64,000 bases of DNA. Source: Bryobacterales bacterium (GTDB taxonomy: Bacteria; Acidobacteriota; Terriglobia; Bryobacterales; Bryobacteraceae). Within the stretch, counting starts at the first letter, position 1; every line of letters begins with the position of its first letter. The DNA lies in contig PMSX01000228.1 in assembly GCA_003167495.1 (NCBI GenBank), forward strand, positions 16,279 to 80,278, in the 5' to 3' direction. Made by a program: the position numbers and the translations under genes. Below the pieces are notes generated by a model. The model saw only the letters and a list, made by a program, of their open reading frames with translations, did not search any database and was not told where the DNA came from. Of this stretch, positions 54,295-63,795 are shown piece after piece.

Positions 54295-54948
54295 TTATAG
54301 GTCGGCCTTGTGCTGCAGCGCGAACCGGAACAACGCGTTTGGGCCGTGGAGGGAAAGTTTCTGGCAGATATTCGTTCGATGGTTTTCGACGGTTCGGTAA
54401 TGAACGAAGAGTTCATCGCCAATGGCCTTGCTTGACTTGCCGTCCGCTACCATGCGAAGGATCCGTCGTTCGGTTGGAGTCAGGGTTCCCAGGCCGGGCT
54501 GCCGCTCGATCAACGCAGCGATGCGACGCTCATGATGAACAAGATGGCCTGCCAGCGACGGCGTGACGTAGTATTCGCCGGCGGCAACGGCCCGCAGCGC
54601 CTTCACAATCTCGGTGACAGCGATGTCCTTGAGCAGGTACCCTTTGGCGCCGATTTCCATAGCAGCCTGAAAGAGGTCTTCGGCGTTGTGGATAGTCAAG
54701 AAAAGGATCTCCGTGGGGAGCCTCCTGGCGCGAAGCTCGCGGCCCACGGCGAGACCGTCCAGTTTCGGCATATCCACGTCGAGCACTGCGACCCTCGGCT
54801 TCATTTCCTGCACTTGAACCAATGCCGTTTCCCCATCCTCCGCTTCAGCCACAACCTTCAACTTCGGATCAGATTCAATCGTCTGCCGCAAGCCTCGACG
54901 GAGCAACGGATGATCGTCCGCGATCAATACACTTATCTCACCGTCCAT
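54295..54948 (-). CDS. LuxR/NarL-type response regulator
   Basis: A 217-residue regulator whose start overlaps the kinase stop by 11 nt. The receiver shows IADDHPLLRRG, the phospho-Asp in VAVLDVDMPKLDG, the Thr in LFLTIHN and Lys in GYLLKDI. The output domain has LTPTERRILRMVADGKSSKAIGDEL with YRTVENHRTNICQKL. It is more distant from the regulators at 26041 and 40405 than those are from each other, so this is a separate lineage of the same type. It lies downstream of its kinase and upstream (236 nt) of the dockerin gene on the same strand, which makes the dockerin/cohesin pair a plausible target. Confidence 0.93.
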   Translation of the reverse strand: MDGEISVLIADDHPLLRRGLRQTIESDPKLKVVAEAEDGETALVQVQEMKPRVAVLDVDMPKLDGLAVGRELRARRLPTEILFLTIHNAEDLFQAAMEIGAKGYLLKDIAVTEIVKALRAVAAGEYYVTPSLAGHLVHHERRIAALIERQPGLGTLTPTERRILRMVADGKSSKAIGDELFVHYRTVENHRTNICQKLSLHGPNALFRFALQHKADL

Positions 54949-57889
54949 TCCTGCTCCCGGCGAGTGGTATTTCGATGGTGATGGTGGTTCCCTGTCCCGG
55001 CGCTGACTGAACCTTGGCGGTGCCTCGTAGAAGTTGGGCGCGCTCGGTGATACCGATCAGGCCAAAGCCGCGCTGCGCACCCTCCACGGTCGTTTCCACT
55101 GGTGTGAACCCGATCCCGTTGTCGCGGATAACCAGCCGCAGTTCAGATGCCGCGCGGCGGACCGTCACGCTCGCTTGCGTCGCCTGTGAGTGTTTGATCA
55201 CGTTATTCACGCATTCTTGCACGATCCGGTAGAAGTTGATTTCGCGCTCCTTCGGAAAGACATCATCAATCTCGTCGATATCGAACTCGAAAGCGATGCC
55301 GGTTGCGGCAGACGCTTTGCTCACCACTGCTTCGACCGCCTTCGTCAGTCCAATGCGATCCAATTGGTACGGTCTGAGATTGTAGCCGATTTCTCTCACC
55401 TCGCTCAGCGCTTGTGAAGCCTCAGCCGAAATTTCCTCGCTACGCTCCTTTCCTGCATCCTCAGAAGTTCCATCATTCAAGGAAATCAGCGCAAGACTCT
55501 TGATCACCACTAAGTGTTGTCCCAGGCTGTCATGGAGTTCAGCGGCAATTCGTTTACGCTCGTTCTCCTGGGAAGCAATCAACTGGCGCGAAAACGCTTG
55601 CTGCATGTCTCGGGCTTTTTCTAGCTGCGAAATGCGCTTTCGCCAAGCAAAGTACATTGCTCCTGCAGCCGCTAAGAGAACCGTTGTTTCGAACCACCAG
55701 GTTTGATAGAAAGGCGGAAAAACAATAACGGCCAAGTGAACGCCGGAATTACTCCACGCTCGATTCTCATAAGCTGCTTCCACCTGAAACGTGTATTTCC
55801 CGGGCGGCAGGTGCGAATAGTAAGCAGTGCGCCGCTTGCGGGCATCTACCCAGTCCTCATCCAGGTCGGCGAGCTTATAACGGAAAACAATGCGCTCTGA
55901 ATTCACTAGGCTCAATGCAGTGTACTGAAATTCCAAATCGACTTGCCCTGGTCCCATGCGAATGTCACGGTTCATTGGAACCACTCTGTGATCAATCATG
56001 CAAGATTCCAAAATAGCGGGCGGTGGACGAGCAATTACCGGGTCGACATCGCTGGGTCTGACGATTGCTACGCCATCCTGAGTCGCGAACCAGAGCGATC
56101 CATCTTCTGCCTTAATTCCCGCGGTTCCCGTTCCGCCATTGCATTCCGCGTTCCGCATGCCATCCGATCGTCCATAGTTGACAGAGTGAATCGCCCGAAT
56201 CTTGCCCGCCGCGAAATCGTTCAGCTCCTGCTTACGGGCTCGATAGATCCCGCGATTGCAACTCATCCAGAGGAAGCCGTCCGCATCTTCCAAGATCTGA
56301 AACACGCCGTTATCGAACAACCCCTCGCGAGTTGTGTAATGAATGAAGCGCCCGTTTTCCAGCCGGCTCAGGCCCGCATCGTAGGTCCCGATCCACAACG
56401 CCCCGGTAGGATCCTCGTAGAGCGCGCGAATGGAATTCCCCGGCAGTCCATCTGTTTCGCTCCAGCATTGAAACTCACCGCCGCGCATGTGACACAAGCC
56501 CCGGTAGCCGCCGGTCCACAATCCATCGCTTGCATCGTCAATAATTACGCGAACATCATCGGCAATAAGCCCATCTCTGCGATCGAATCGCCTCCATCTC
56601 CCATCCTTCAACCGAAATAATCCGTCTGTGTTGCCTAACCATAGCGTGCCGTCCCTGCCTTTGTGAATCGCCATCGCCCCCATGTCCCGATCGACGCGCT
56701 CAAATCGGTTCTTCTTAAGCCGATGCAGCGCGTTGTGTGTCGCAACCCAAAGCGTTCCTTCCGCGTCTTCGCCAATTGCGTATATTTCGTTTGTCGCCAA
56801 ACCATCGCTTGTTGTGTATGTTCGACACTTCCCTCGTTCAAACCGGCAAAGGCCACCAGACCATGTTCCGATCCATATCACCCCGTCACTGCTTTGATAA
56901 ATCGGATAGACATTCTTGTTAGGTAAACCCTCTTTTGTCGAAAAGGTTTCGACGAGCCGTTCGCCCAGCCTGAAGAGGCCTTCGCCGCTCGCATTGCCGG
57001 CCCAGAGATTGCCTTCGCGGTCTTCGAACAGGAAAGAATAGGGAAGTTCGGCCGGCTCCGTCCCCGCCGAGAGAACCAGATACCGCTCCCACGACCGGGC
57101 AGTTAACCGAATCGCCGTACGCCAGACTCTGCCGCGAGAGTCCCGGTACTGCGACACTTCGTCTTTCGTCTGCTCCACCCAGCGTCCGTTCAGCCAATGG
57201 ACCAAGCGACCCGTCGGATTACCAATCCATACACTTCCATCTGAATCTTGGATCGCGAGGCTAGCGGATGTCTTAGGCCATCTCTTAGGGAGGGGAAAAC
57301 TTGTTTGTTCCCCTGCCGAGAAAATATGAACTCCCGAAGAATCGATCGAGAAAAATCCCCCTCTCCTGTCGTTGCTCCAAAGCTCAGATGTGTAGAGCTT
57401 TTCATGTTCGTCAAAGCCAACAAACTTTCCCAGCGTCGGCCGCCACCGGCTCATTCCCCCAAGAGCTAGAACCCAGAAATTGCCGCGATCATCACCGGAG
57501 AGCCCCAAAACTGGCCCTGATGGTAGCCCTTCTTTCGCGCCGTAACTTTGGAAGCTGCCCTCGTGATATCGGATGACCGTACCGGCTTCACTGCCTGCCC
57601 AAAAATCTCCATTCACCTCACAGAACATTGTGTCGAAGCGGTTGCTCGTAATCCCGGCAGTGTTACTTCGGTCGAAAATGGTGAACCGCACACCATCGAA
57701 ACGAACCAGACCATCGAAGGTAGAAATCCACAGGTATCCTTCTTGCGTTTGGCAGATGCCGGTGACCCCCCCAATTGGCAGACCGTTTTCTGTCGTCCAG
57801 TGATCGATCTGGTACTGCTGCGTTGCTGGCCACATGGCCCGCGACAGCAAGAGCAGACAGCACTGTATCTTTGATAGGCGAACCAGCAT
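54938..57889 (-). CDS. Beta-propeller/Y_Y_Y sensor histidine kinase
   Basis: 983 residues: an N-terminal export segment (IQCCLLLLSRAMW), a double Reg_prop propeller (WISTFDGLVRFDG, WIGTWSGGLCRFE, WVATHNALHRLK, WIGTYDAGLSRLE), a Y_Y_Y domain (RYKLADLDEDW), one membrane helix (WFETTVLLAAAGAMYFAW) and a HisKA_3 domain with His in AAELHDSLGQHLVV. The ATPase domain ends RGFGLIGITERAQLL with GQGTTITIEIPL. The phospho-acceptor motif (HDSLGQH) differs from HDTLLQ of the other two kinases. A candidate sigma-54 promoter lies 59-73 nt upstream of the ATG. The gene is coupled to the response regulator by an 11-nt overlap. Confidence 0.92.
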   Translation of the reverse strand: MLVRLSKIQCCLLLLSRAMWPATQQYQIDHWTTENGLPIGGVTGICQTQEGYLWISTFDGLVRFDGVRFTIFDRSNTAGITSNRFDTMFCEVNGDFWAGSEAGTVIRYHEGSFQSYGAKEGLPSGPVLGLSGDDRGNFWVLALGGMSRWRPTLGKFVGFDEHEKLYTSELWSNDRRGGFFSIDSSGVHIFSAGEQTSFPLPKRWPKTSASLAIQDSDGSVWIGNPTGRLVHWLNGRWVEQTKDEVSQYRDSRGRVWRTAIRLTARSWERYLVLSAGTEPAELPYSFLFEDREGNLWAGNASGEGLFRLGERLVETFSTKEGLPNKNVYPIYQSSDGVIWIGTWSGGLCRFERGKCRTYTTSDGLATNEIYAIGEDAEGTLWVATHNALHRLKKNRFERVDRDMGAMAIHKGRDGTLWLGNTDGLFRLKDGRWRRFDRRDGLIADDVRVIIDDASDGLWTGGYRGLCHMRGGEFQCWSETDGLPGNSIRALYEDPTGALWIGTYDAGLSRLENGRFIHYTTREGLFDNGVFQILEDADGFLWMSCNRGIYRARKQELNDFAAGKIRAIHSVNYGRSDGMRNAECNGGTGTAGIKAEDGSLWFATQDGVAIVRPSDVDPVIARPPPAILESCMIDHRVVPMNRDIRMGPGQVDLEFQYTALSLVNSERIVFRYKLADLDEDWVDARKRRTAYYSHLPPGKYTFQVEAAYENRAWSNSGVHLAVIVFPPFYQTWWFETTVLLAAAGAMYFAWRKRISQLEKARDMQQAFSRQLIASQENERKRIAAELHDSLGQHLVVIKSLALISLNDGTSEDAGKERSEEISAEASQALSEVREIGYNLRPYQLDRIGLTKAVEAVVSKASAATGIAFEFDIDEIDDVFPKEREINFYRIVQECVNNVIKHSQATQASVTVRRAASELRLVIRDNGIGFTPVETTVEGAQRGFGLIGITERAQLLRGTAKVQSAPGQGTTITIEIPLAGSRNGR

Positions 57890-57947
57890 TACCTTGAAAT
57901 CAGCATTGTATTGAAATTAGAACGCCGATGCTACATCATCCACTGGC

Positions 57948-57962
57948 GCAGCGATTGTGCCA
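57948..57962 (-). promoter_or_regulatory. Candidate sigma-54 (-24/-12) promoter
   Basis: On the minus strand TGGCACAATCGCTGC matches the TGGCAC-N5-TTGC pattern with the invariant GG and GC exactly 10 nt apart; only one base of the -12 box differs (CTGC for TTGC). It would start transcription ~45 nt before the kinase gene at 57889. The window encodes three sigma-54 activators, which makes such a promoter plausible. No upstream activator site was identified. Confidence 0.5.
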
Positions 57963-58122
57963 CTGTACAAACGCAGAAATCAGCAGCCTGCTCGGTCGTA
58001 GAATTACCGTCTTGCTTGCCCGGACAGCTTACATCATTGCGACAACGCCGTCGCAGATCGAATCGTGCCCGAACCAAAAACACAGCCCATTGATACAACT
58101 GGAACTGGTAGCCGGGCCATGA

Positions 58123-58488
58123 TCACGCCGTTCCTTCATTCTGGGCGAATGCTTTCAGCAGGTGAACGAGTTCGAGCAAGTTCTCCTTCGAGACATAAGC
58201 GCATGCACCGGCCTGGAATGCCGCTTCCCGCAAATCCGGCTGATCGTAATCAGTGACCATAATGATCCGTGCCTTTGGATCTACCGCCTTAACCTGGCGC
58301 GTGGCAGTGATTCCATCTATGCCTTCCATCTGGATGTCCATGAGCACGAAGTCCGGTTGTTCCAGCTTGTAGACGGTCAAAACTCCGGCACCATCCGCAC
58401 ACTCGCAAATCTCGTGGGCGACGCTCGCCACAAGAGTCCTAATCACCTGGCGGACGCCGGAATTGTCCTCGACGATCAAGAGCTTCAT
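58123..58488 (-). CDS. Single-domain CheY-like response regulator
   Basis: A 121-residue stand-alone receiver. It shows LIVEDNSGVRQVIRTL (acidic pocket), the phospho-Asp in FVLMDIQMEGIDG, Thr in IIMVTDYDQ and the Lys in AYVSKENL. There is no output domain, so it would act by protein contact, for example with a kinase or in a phosphorelay. It lies upstream of the propeller kinase on the same strand, 233 nt away, so it may belong to the same signalling group. A short hairpin (CCACAC/GTGTGG, 58554-58573) lies ~65 nt upstream of its start. Confidence 0.9.
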   Translation of the reverse strand: MKLLIVEDNSGVRQVIRTLVASVAHEICECADGAGVLTVYKLEQPDFVLMDIQMEGIDGITATRQVKAVDPKARIIMVTDYDQPDLREAAFQAGACAYVSKENLLELVHLLKAFAQNEGTA

Positions 58489-58689
58489 CTGCGGTGCAAG
58501 CTGAACGAAACTCTAGTGTGCCGCCAGTTAGGGAGAAGAACAAATAGAGTGACCCACACGATAGCCTGTGTGGAACCACATGATTTTCTGTTTGGCTTGC
58601 TTTTAAGACACCTTGGCACCAAACGGCTGCCCGGTTTGGCAACAGCGGAAAATCGTCCAGGCTGTGGATTCTGCCGGACACTGGGATTC

Positions 58690-58956
58690 TCAAAGGCGAC
58701 ACTGATTGCGCCGCGAAGCGAGCAATCCCAGAGCGCCGAGAGTTAATCCGGAGGAGGCGCCGGCAGTTACGATTGCGCCTTCGCATTTCAGTTTGCGGGC
58801 CAGATATTCGCCAGCCTTAATCTGTAGTTCATGCAGACGAACCTGGTGTTTTGCAGCTTTGGCCACCGCGGCCTGGACGGCGGCGGGCATGGTGCTGGCG
58901 ATTGCCTTTCGGGGGGACCGACACGTAAAGAGATTTTTTACATTTGGCGTAACCAA
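58690..58956 (-). pseudogene. Fragment of a SelA/DgaE-like PLP enzyme gene
   Basis: The ~88-codon frame includes TMPAAVQAAVAKAAKHQVRL, HELQIKAGEYLARKLKCEGA and IVTAGASSGLTLG, which match the N-terminal part of SelA-like PLP enzymes (the PPEVIEAM, LQEKVGE.IA, AAYVTSGAAAGLTL region). The rest of the ~370-residue protein, including the PLP lysine, is absent. The sequence below it (to 58490) carries no clear continuation. It is therefore a relic. A small functional protein cannot be excluded but would be surprising. Confidence 0.55.
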
Positions 58957-59211
58957 AACGATCTCGAACAGTATTCATGAGGAGAGACAAAGTGATCGGT
59001 GATTTGTCGCTGCCGGATTCGGGGCTTCGGCCGAGTTCCGCATTCCCAGTAGTGGCAGCGCTCCCACTTGCCCTCGGATTAGAGCAAATACGGCAATTTT
59101 CTTAATGATGGACGCGATCCGGCTGCAGCATAGCCTGGCGAACGGGCCAGGCACGATCAAAAAAATCCGCACCGCCGAACATTTCCTTAAAACGCTTCGT
59201 CTAAATCGCTA

Positions 59212-59805
59212 ATGGAATCTATGGTCAAGAACGAAACTCGTTATATCATCCGCCCTACAGGCGAGAGTAGCGTAGCCGTCCAGGTCTTCAGATCGGGATT
59301 GATGGCAAGGCGCAAGCATGTGTTGTTCCTCCAGCAATACAGCGGCGAAGTGGGCTACGACTCCGAGAACCCGGAGAACTCGCGTGTTCAACTGGTTTTT
59401 GATGCACTTAGCATGGTCTGCCGCGATCAGTGGCTGAAGCCCAAAAAGCGTCAATCGTTCTTGACGTTCGTTCAGAAAGAGATCTTAGCCGCAGATGAGC
59501 ACGAAACGATTACCTTCACTTCCAATCGGATTCAGCGCATCAGCTCTACTCGCTTTCAACTGGAGGGATCGTTGAATTTTCGCGGCAGCGCTAAGCCGGT
59601 CGTATTCGAGGTGGTAGTGATTCAAAACGGCAAGGACCGGCTCGAGATCGACGGCACGGCGCGACTGCGTATGAGCGATTACGGGATCGGTTGGCCGAGC
59701 GCGTTCTTTGGGTTAGTCGGGACGAAGGATGAGGTCGTTCTGCGTTTTCTCCTCTGGCCGGAGCGAACGGCCGCTGCGGTTCCGAAGAAGACTTTGGCGG
59801 TTTGA
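59212..59805 (+). CDS. YceI-like lipocalin-fold protein
   Basis: A 197-residue protein with the YceI pattern: RYIIRPTGESSVAVQVFRSG, VQLVFDALSMVC, TITFTSNRI, FQLEGSLNFRGSAKPVVFEV and a late IDGTARLRMSDYGIG. YceI proteins bind isoprenoid or amphiphilic ligands in a beta-barrel and are usually secreted; this one lacks a signal peptide, so it would be cytoplasmic. Its ATG overlaps the stop (TAATG) of a 35-codon frame at 59105-59212 that contains a 7-bp hairpin (GCCTGGC/GCCAGGC, 59133-59152), which might act as a coupled leader. No partner genes are evident. Confidence 0.8.
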   Translation: MESMVKNETRYIIRPTGESSVAVQVFRSGLMARRKHVLFLQQYSGEVGYDSENPENSRVQLVFDALSMVCRDQWLKPKKRQSFLTFVQKEILAADEHETITFTSNRIQRISSTRFQLEGSLNFRGSAKPVVFEVVVIQNGKDRLEIDGTARLRMSDYGIGWPSAFFGLVGTKDEVVLRFLLWPERTAAAVPKKTLAV

Positions 59806-60447
59806 GACAGTGTTTATTAGCTGTGAAGACTGGTCTTATCTTTCCGAGAATGCGCCGGTTGGTGGCGACGCGGGTTTGAGGTTACCGTTCGGCCCGACGC
59901 AAATAATCTAATCCCGCAGATTTCTCTCCATTCGTGCGCTTGAACGGTACGCACGCAGTTCCTTAACTTCAAAGGCTCAAGTGTTTATGGGAACCGCGAG
60001 AACGATTCGTGTTTGTGTCGAGCTCGGCATAAGTCCTAATCGTTCTTACCGGCCTTACTGCGGCCAGTTCAAAGCGGACAGGAAAACAACGGCAGTTGAT
60101 CGGCCTCGCTATCAGGTGTGCTGGCTTGCACAAGTGCATCGAGCGCTGTCCGAGTTTCAGGTGAAAGTTGGGTAGCGGTGTCCGTCAGCAACCGTTGCTT
60201 ACACCACCTCAATTGCAGCGCCCGGCAAGCGGGGCAACCGCCTGGGCGGCTCGATCCAAGTGTTGTGAGCGCAGGTGTCCATAAGCGGCGATCTTCAATG
60301 TTTCCACGGTGGCCACAAGACGTGATTTCCGGGAAGAGCCTCCCTCCCGCACCGGCACGCCACGCGCACCGCGGGTCCCTCGCTGTTCGGGGCCGCCCCT
60401 GAGCGGCCATGAGAGTTATCGATCAAAACGAAAAGCGCGTAACACAG
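59806..60447. other. Long region without a recognised gene
   Basis: About 640 nt. Short open frames exist on both strands but none looks like a known protein. On the minus strand two frames contain protein-like pieces (ATVETLKIAAYGHLRSQHLD and QLSPETRTALDALVQASTP, ~60100-60320), separated by stop codons, so a decayed gene of unknown type is possible. It lies downstream of both flanking genes (YceI and the TonB receptor), so no promoter is required here. No clear terminator was seen. Confidence 0.5.
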
Positions 60448-63400
60448 CTAGAACACGATACGCGCTCCGAGTTGTAGGTTCCGCTGAGTGCGGGCCGACG
60501 TGATGGTTGCGGTAGACGTTGTCACACCTACCACGCCAGGGACAATGGACGCGTTGGGTTGGCCAAAGTTGGGGTGGTTGAGCACATCGAACGCGTCCCC
60601 CCGGATTTGTAACAGCCCCGCTTCACCAAGCCAGCGTAGCTTGAAGCTCTTGGCGAGGGAGGTGTTCATGTTGAAGAAACCCGGTCCGAACAGGATATCC
60701 CGTCCAGAGTTGCCGTAGGTCCCCTGTGCCGCACTGGGGAAACAAGCAGGGCTAAACCATTCCTGAATGCTGGGGTTGCTGATCGCCCCGTTGCAAACCC
60801 GGTTCGGATACCAGGTTCCTGACCCGGAGAAATCAGAGCCGCCCCCTCCCCAGGTGGGAGAGAATGGCATGCCGGTTTGTGCCTGCCAAGTGTTGCTGAT
60901 TTGCCAACCGCCTACAAAACCGTTCAAAACCGCGCCTTTATTGAGCAAGGCCTTTCCGGCTCCAAAGGGCAAGTCGTATATAAATGAGCCGCTGAAGGTG
61001 TGCCTTAGGTCAATTTGGGAGTTCCCGTAACTGAGTCTCGGGTTCTGGGCGATCTGAAAATCCGACTCAGCACCATTCCACCCGTTCTGGGTGTTGGTGT
61101 CCAGCGCATGGCCGTAGGTATAACTCGTTTGCAAAAACAGGCCGTGCGACATGCGCTTCTTCAGACTCATTTGGAGCGAATTGTAATCGCTCCACCCGCC
61201 CATCGCCTGTAGAGTGATGCCGGTGTATTGGGGGTAGGGACGATAGGGCTGAAGGTTTACACTGATTCCGCCGGCGGCGATGATTTGTTGAATGCCGGTT
61301 TCGGGAACTTGGTCCAGGTCGGAAGGATCGGGAAGGTGGTCGCCCCGGGTCCCGACATATCCGACCTCCAGCATCGTAGTACTGCTAAATTGGTGCTGCA
61401 CGCTGAGGTGCCATTGTTGAACGTACGCCATTGGGATGTGATACGGCCAATACGTTACAGAGCTCCCGTTGTAGAAGGCAGCGCTGGGGGGAAAAGCTGG
61501 AATCGCCGGAGTGGCGTGTCCCCCATCGAGGGTTATAAAGGGAACTAAAGGATTCCCGTGAAGACCAGCGGAATCGTTCCCGGCGACAGCAGTGCCCACG
61601 CCAACCCCACTCTGGTAGGTGTCTCCACCCCACATGTCGTCAAACATTCCGTAAGCGCCGCGAATCGACCAGTTGTCCTTAGGCGCCCAAGCGAAACCAA
61701 TGCGCGGTTGAAAATTGGCCCACTTCGTCGCCTGCAAGGCATTGTTACCGTCGGCGCGTATACCAATTCGTTCGCCGCCGTACCACATCGCGCCGAGGGT
61801 GTTGGTGGCGGGGTTGATAATCGTCGGGTCGAAAGTTCCTATCCGGTTGAACTGTTCGGTGTAGCCGCGTTGTTGCAGCCAGCGCAAGCCGATATTCAAG
61901 GTCAGCCTGGGAGTGATCTTGAAGTCGTCCTGAGCAAAGGCTTGGGCGGTGCCGGTCCGGTTGCCCGTCGGCGGAGTCCAGCCATCGGACCAGGAGCCCG
62001 GGAGGCCCAGCAAGAAGTCGGCGAGTCCCGCTCCTGTGGCAGAAGGATTTTGCGGATTCTCACTGAACTGCCCCGTGAAGGTGAAGTCCCCCGCATTCAA
62101 GTCAGCCCAGGCCAGGTTGTCCCGACTGTTGTTATACTCGCCACCGAATTTCAGGATGTGCTTGCCGTGGATGAAGGTGAGGGCATCCGCTTCCGTAAAC
62201 GTCGTATAGCCAAGGAGCGAGTGCTTAAACGAGGTGCCAATGGCGGCCGGGGCTCCCGATCCATCGACAGTGATGCCAGGAAACGTCAACGCGGTAAGTT
62301 GCGCAATGCCTAGTTTCTCGCCATAGTTCGTGCCTGTATCCGCCTCTGAAAACGGTTGGTGGGAGCGCATTAAAGAATCCCGAAACTCGTTGACAAGGTT
62401 GGGATTGATGGTCCACACATCGCTGAGCACATACGTTGAGTAGTGGGAGCCGTTGCTGACGCAATCGATAGGGCAGGTCGGCCCTTCCCCAGGCTGATTT
62501 TGCTCATAGAGATTCTCAGAGAAATCCAGGCGGTTACCAGGGGAAATGTTGTAAGTGCCTTTCCAGTCCAGGTTCCAACTGTTATTCGGGGCAGGCACCG
62601 CATAATAGTAGTTGTTGACATTTCCGGCGCTCGCGATGTTCGGCATGGGCATATACTTCATGACGTTGAGCGCCGCGGAGTCGAGCTGACTCGACGGAAC
62701 TTGGTTGTTGACGAAAGGGGTACGCGTGTAAATGGTCCCACTTTGTACAAGCGTATTGGGATCGTATATCGTGGGCAGGCCCGCCAGATTCCCCGCCCGT
62801 TCCGCCGCAGTTGGGTAAGTGGCTATGGCCGCCGAAGGAGTGTTGGTGGGATTGCGTTGGTAGCTAACGAAGAAGAAAGCCTTGTCCTTCTTGACGGGTC
62901 CGCCAACAGTGCCGCCATACATGTTCCAGCGAAGTGCCGGTATCGAGGGCGAGAAGAAGTTGCGGGCCTCTAATTTGTCATTCTGGACAAACTCAAAGCC
63001 CTCGCCGTGGAATTTGTTGGTTCCGCTCTTAATAATCACGTTGAAGACGGCCAACCCGTTGCTGTACTCCGCGCTGAAGTTGCTGGTTGACATCTGTACT
63101 TCGCCGATGGCTTGGATGGGAACCACAACATAATTCTGACCGGGCAGGAAGGTGGCGGTACCGCCATCCTGTAGCCCTAACATCTGGTATCCACCTTGCC
63201 CGTTGTACCCCGCGTTCGAACCGTTATTGTTGTTATTGAAAGAATTAGATGTCATCTGCCCATTCGCGCCCGGCAACAGGTAGGTGTAGTCCATCCAATA
63301 ACGATTGACGCTGGGGAGTTCGGAAACCTCCGTGGCGGTAATGGTCTGTGACAGGTCCGAGGTTTCCGTCTGCACTAGGGCGGCCCCGCCCTTGACCTCT

Positions 63401-63795
63401 ATCTGCTGGCTTACCAACCCCGGTTGCAATGTGGCGTTCACCGTGATAGCTTCCACATACAAAGTAATGTCCCTCTTGATAAGCTTGCTGAAGCCCTCCC
63501 TCTGAAAGGAGACGGTGTAGGTGCCTGGATCCAGCGACGCGGCGTCGTAGATACCCGAGTTGTCGCTCGTAAGGCTGGTAACCACGCCTGTGAACTGGTT
63601 GAGAATGGAAACAGCGACCCCCGGAACTGCAGCGCCGCTGGAGTCTAAAACCGTGCCTCTAATCTCACCAGCGGCCCGGCTTTGGGCGTGTGCCGGCGAA
63701 ACCGTAAAAAAGCCGAACATCGCCAAAAACATAACAAGACTCGCGGCGACGTCGACCTTGTTAGACAGCTTCGGAAGTTGCGCGTTTTTTCTCAC
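60448..63795 (-). CDS. Oar-type TonB-dependent receptor with carboxypeptidase-regulatory-like domain
   Basis: A 1115-residue outer-membrane protein. A signal peptide (SLVMFLAMFGFFTVSPAHAQ) is followed by a CarboxypepD_reg-like Ig domain (GEIRGTVLDSSGAAVPGVAV, GIYDAASLDPGTYTVSFQREGF), then a plug-like region (ATEVSELPSVNRYWMDY) and a long beta-barrel ending in a C-terminal Phe (LQLGARIVF), the outer-membrane insertion signal. Such Acidobacteria receptors are thought to import or bind large substrates, often plant polymers or peptides; the ligand here is unknown. The start is GTG at 63795, preceded by AGAGGA. It has its own consensus promoter and a duplicated start region. Confidence 0.9.
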   Translation of the reverse strand: MRKNAQLPKLSNKVDVAASLVMFLAMFGFFTVSPAHAQSRAAGEIRGTVLDSSGAAVPGVAVSILNQFTGVVTSLTSDNSGIYDAASLDPGTYTVSFQREGFSKLIKRDITLYVEAITVNATLQPGLVSQQIEVKGGAALVQTETSDLSQTITATEVSELPSVNRYWMDYTYLLPGANGQMTSNSFNNNNNGSNAGYNGQGGYQMLGLQDGGTATFLPGQNYVVVPIQAIGEVQMSTSNFSAEYSNGLAVFNVIIKSGTNKFHGEGFEFVQNDKLEARNFFSPSIPALRWNMYGGTVGGPVKKDKAFFFVSYQRNPTNTPSAAIATYPTAAERAGNLAGLPTIYDPNTLVQSGTIYTRTPFVNNQVPSSQLDSAALNVMKYMPMPNIASAGNVNNYYYAVPAPNNSWNLDWKGTYNISPGNRLDFSENLYEQNQPGEGPTCPIDCVSNGSHYSTYVLSDVWTINPNLVNEFRDSLMRSHQPFSEADTGTNYGEKLGIAQLTALTFPGITVDGSGAPAAIGTSFKHSLLGYTTFTEADALTFIHGKHILKFGGEYNNSRDNLAWADLNAGDFTFTGQFSENPQNPSATGAGLADFLLGLPGSWSDGWTPPTGNRTGTAQAFAQDDFKITPRLTLNIGLRWLQQRGYTEQFNRIGTFDPTIINPATNTLGAMWYGGERIGIRADGNNALQATKWANFQPRIGFAWAPKDNWSIRGAYGMFDDMWGGDTYQSGVGVGTAVAGNDSAGLHGNPLVPFITLDGGHATPAIPAFPPSAAFYNGSSVTYWPYHIPMAYVQQWHLSVQHQFSSTTMLEVGYVGTRGDHLPDPSDLDQVPETGIQQIIAAGGISVNLQPYRPYPQYTGITLQAMGGWSDYNSLQMSLKKRMSHGLFLQTSYTYGHALDTNTQNGWNGAESDFQIAQNPRLSYGNSQIDLRHTFSGSFIYDLPFGAGKALLNKGAVLNGFVGGWQISNTWQAQTGMPFSPTWGGGGSDFSGSGTWYPNRVCNGAISNPSIQEWFSPACFPSAAQGTYGNSGRDILFGPGFFNMNTSLAKSFKLRWLGEAGLLQIRGDAFDVLNHPNFGQPNASIVPGVVGVTTSTATITSARTQRNLQLGARIVF

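Noticed and set aside
60069..60410. 113-codon minus-strand frame possibly from a Tn3-type transposase
   Set aside because: The resemblance is to a few residues only, stop codons interrupt the neighbouring pieces, and no terminal repeats are seen; listed only as an unassigned stretch.
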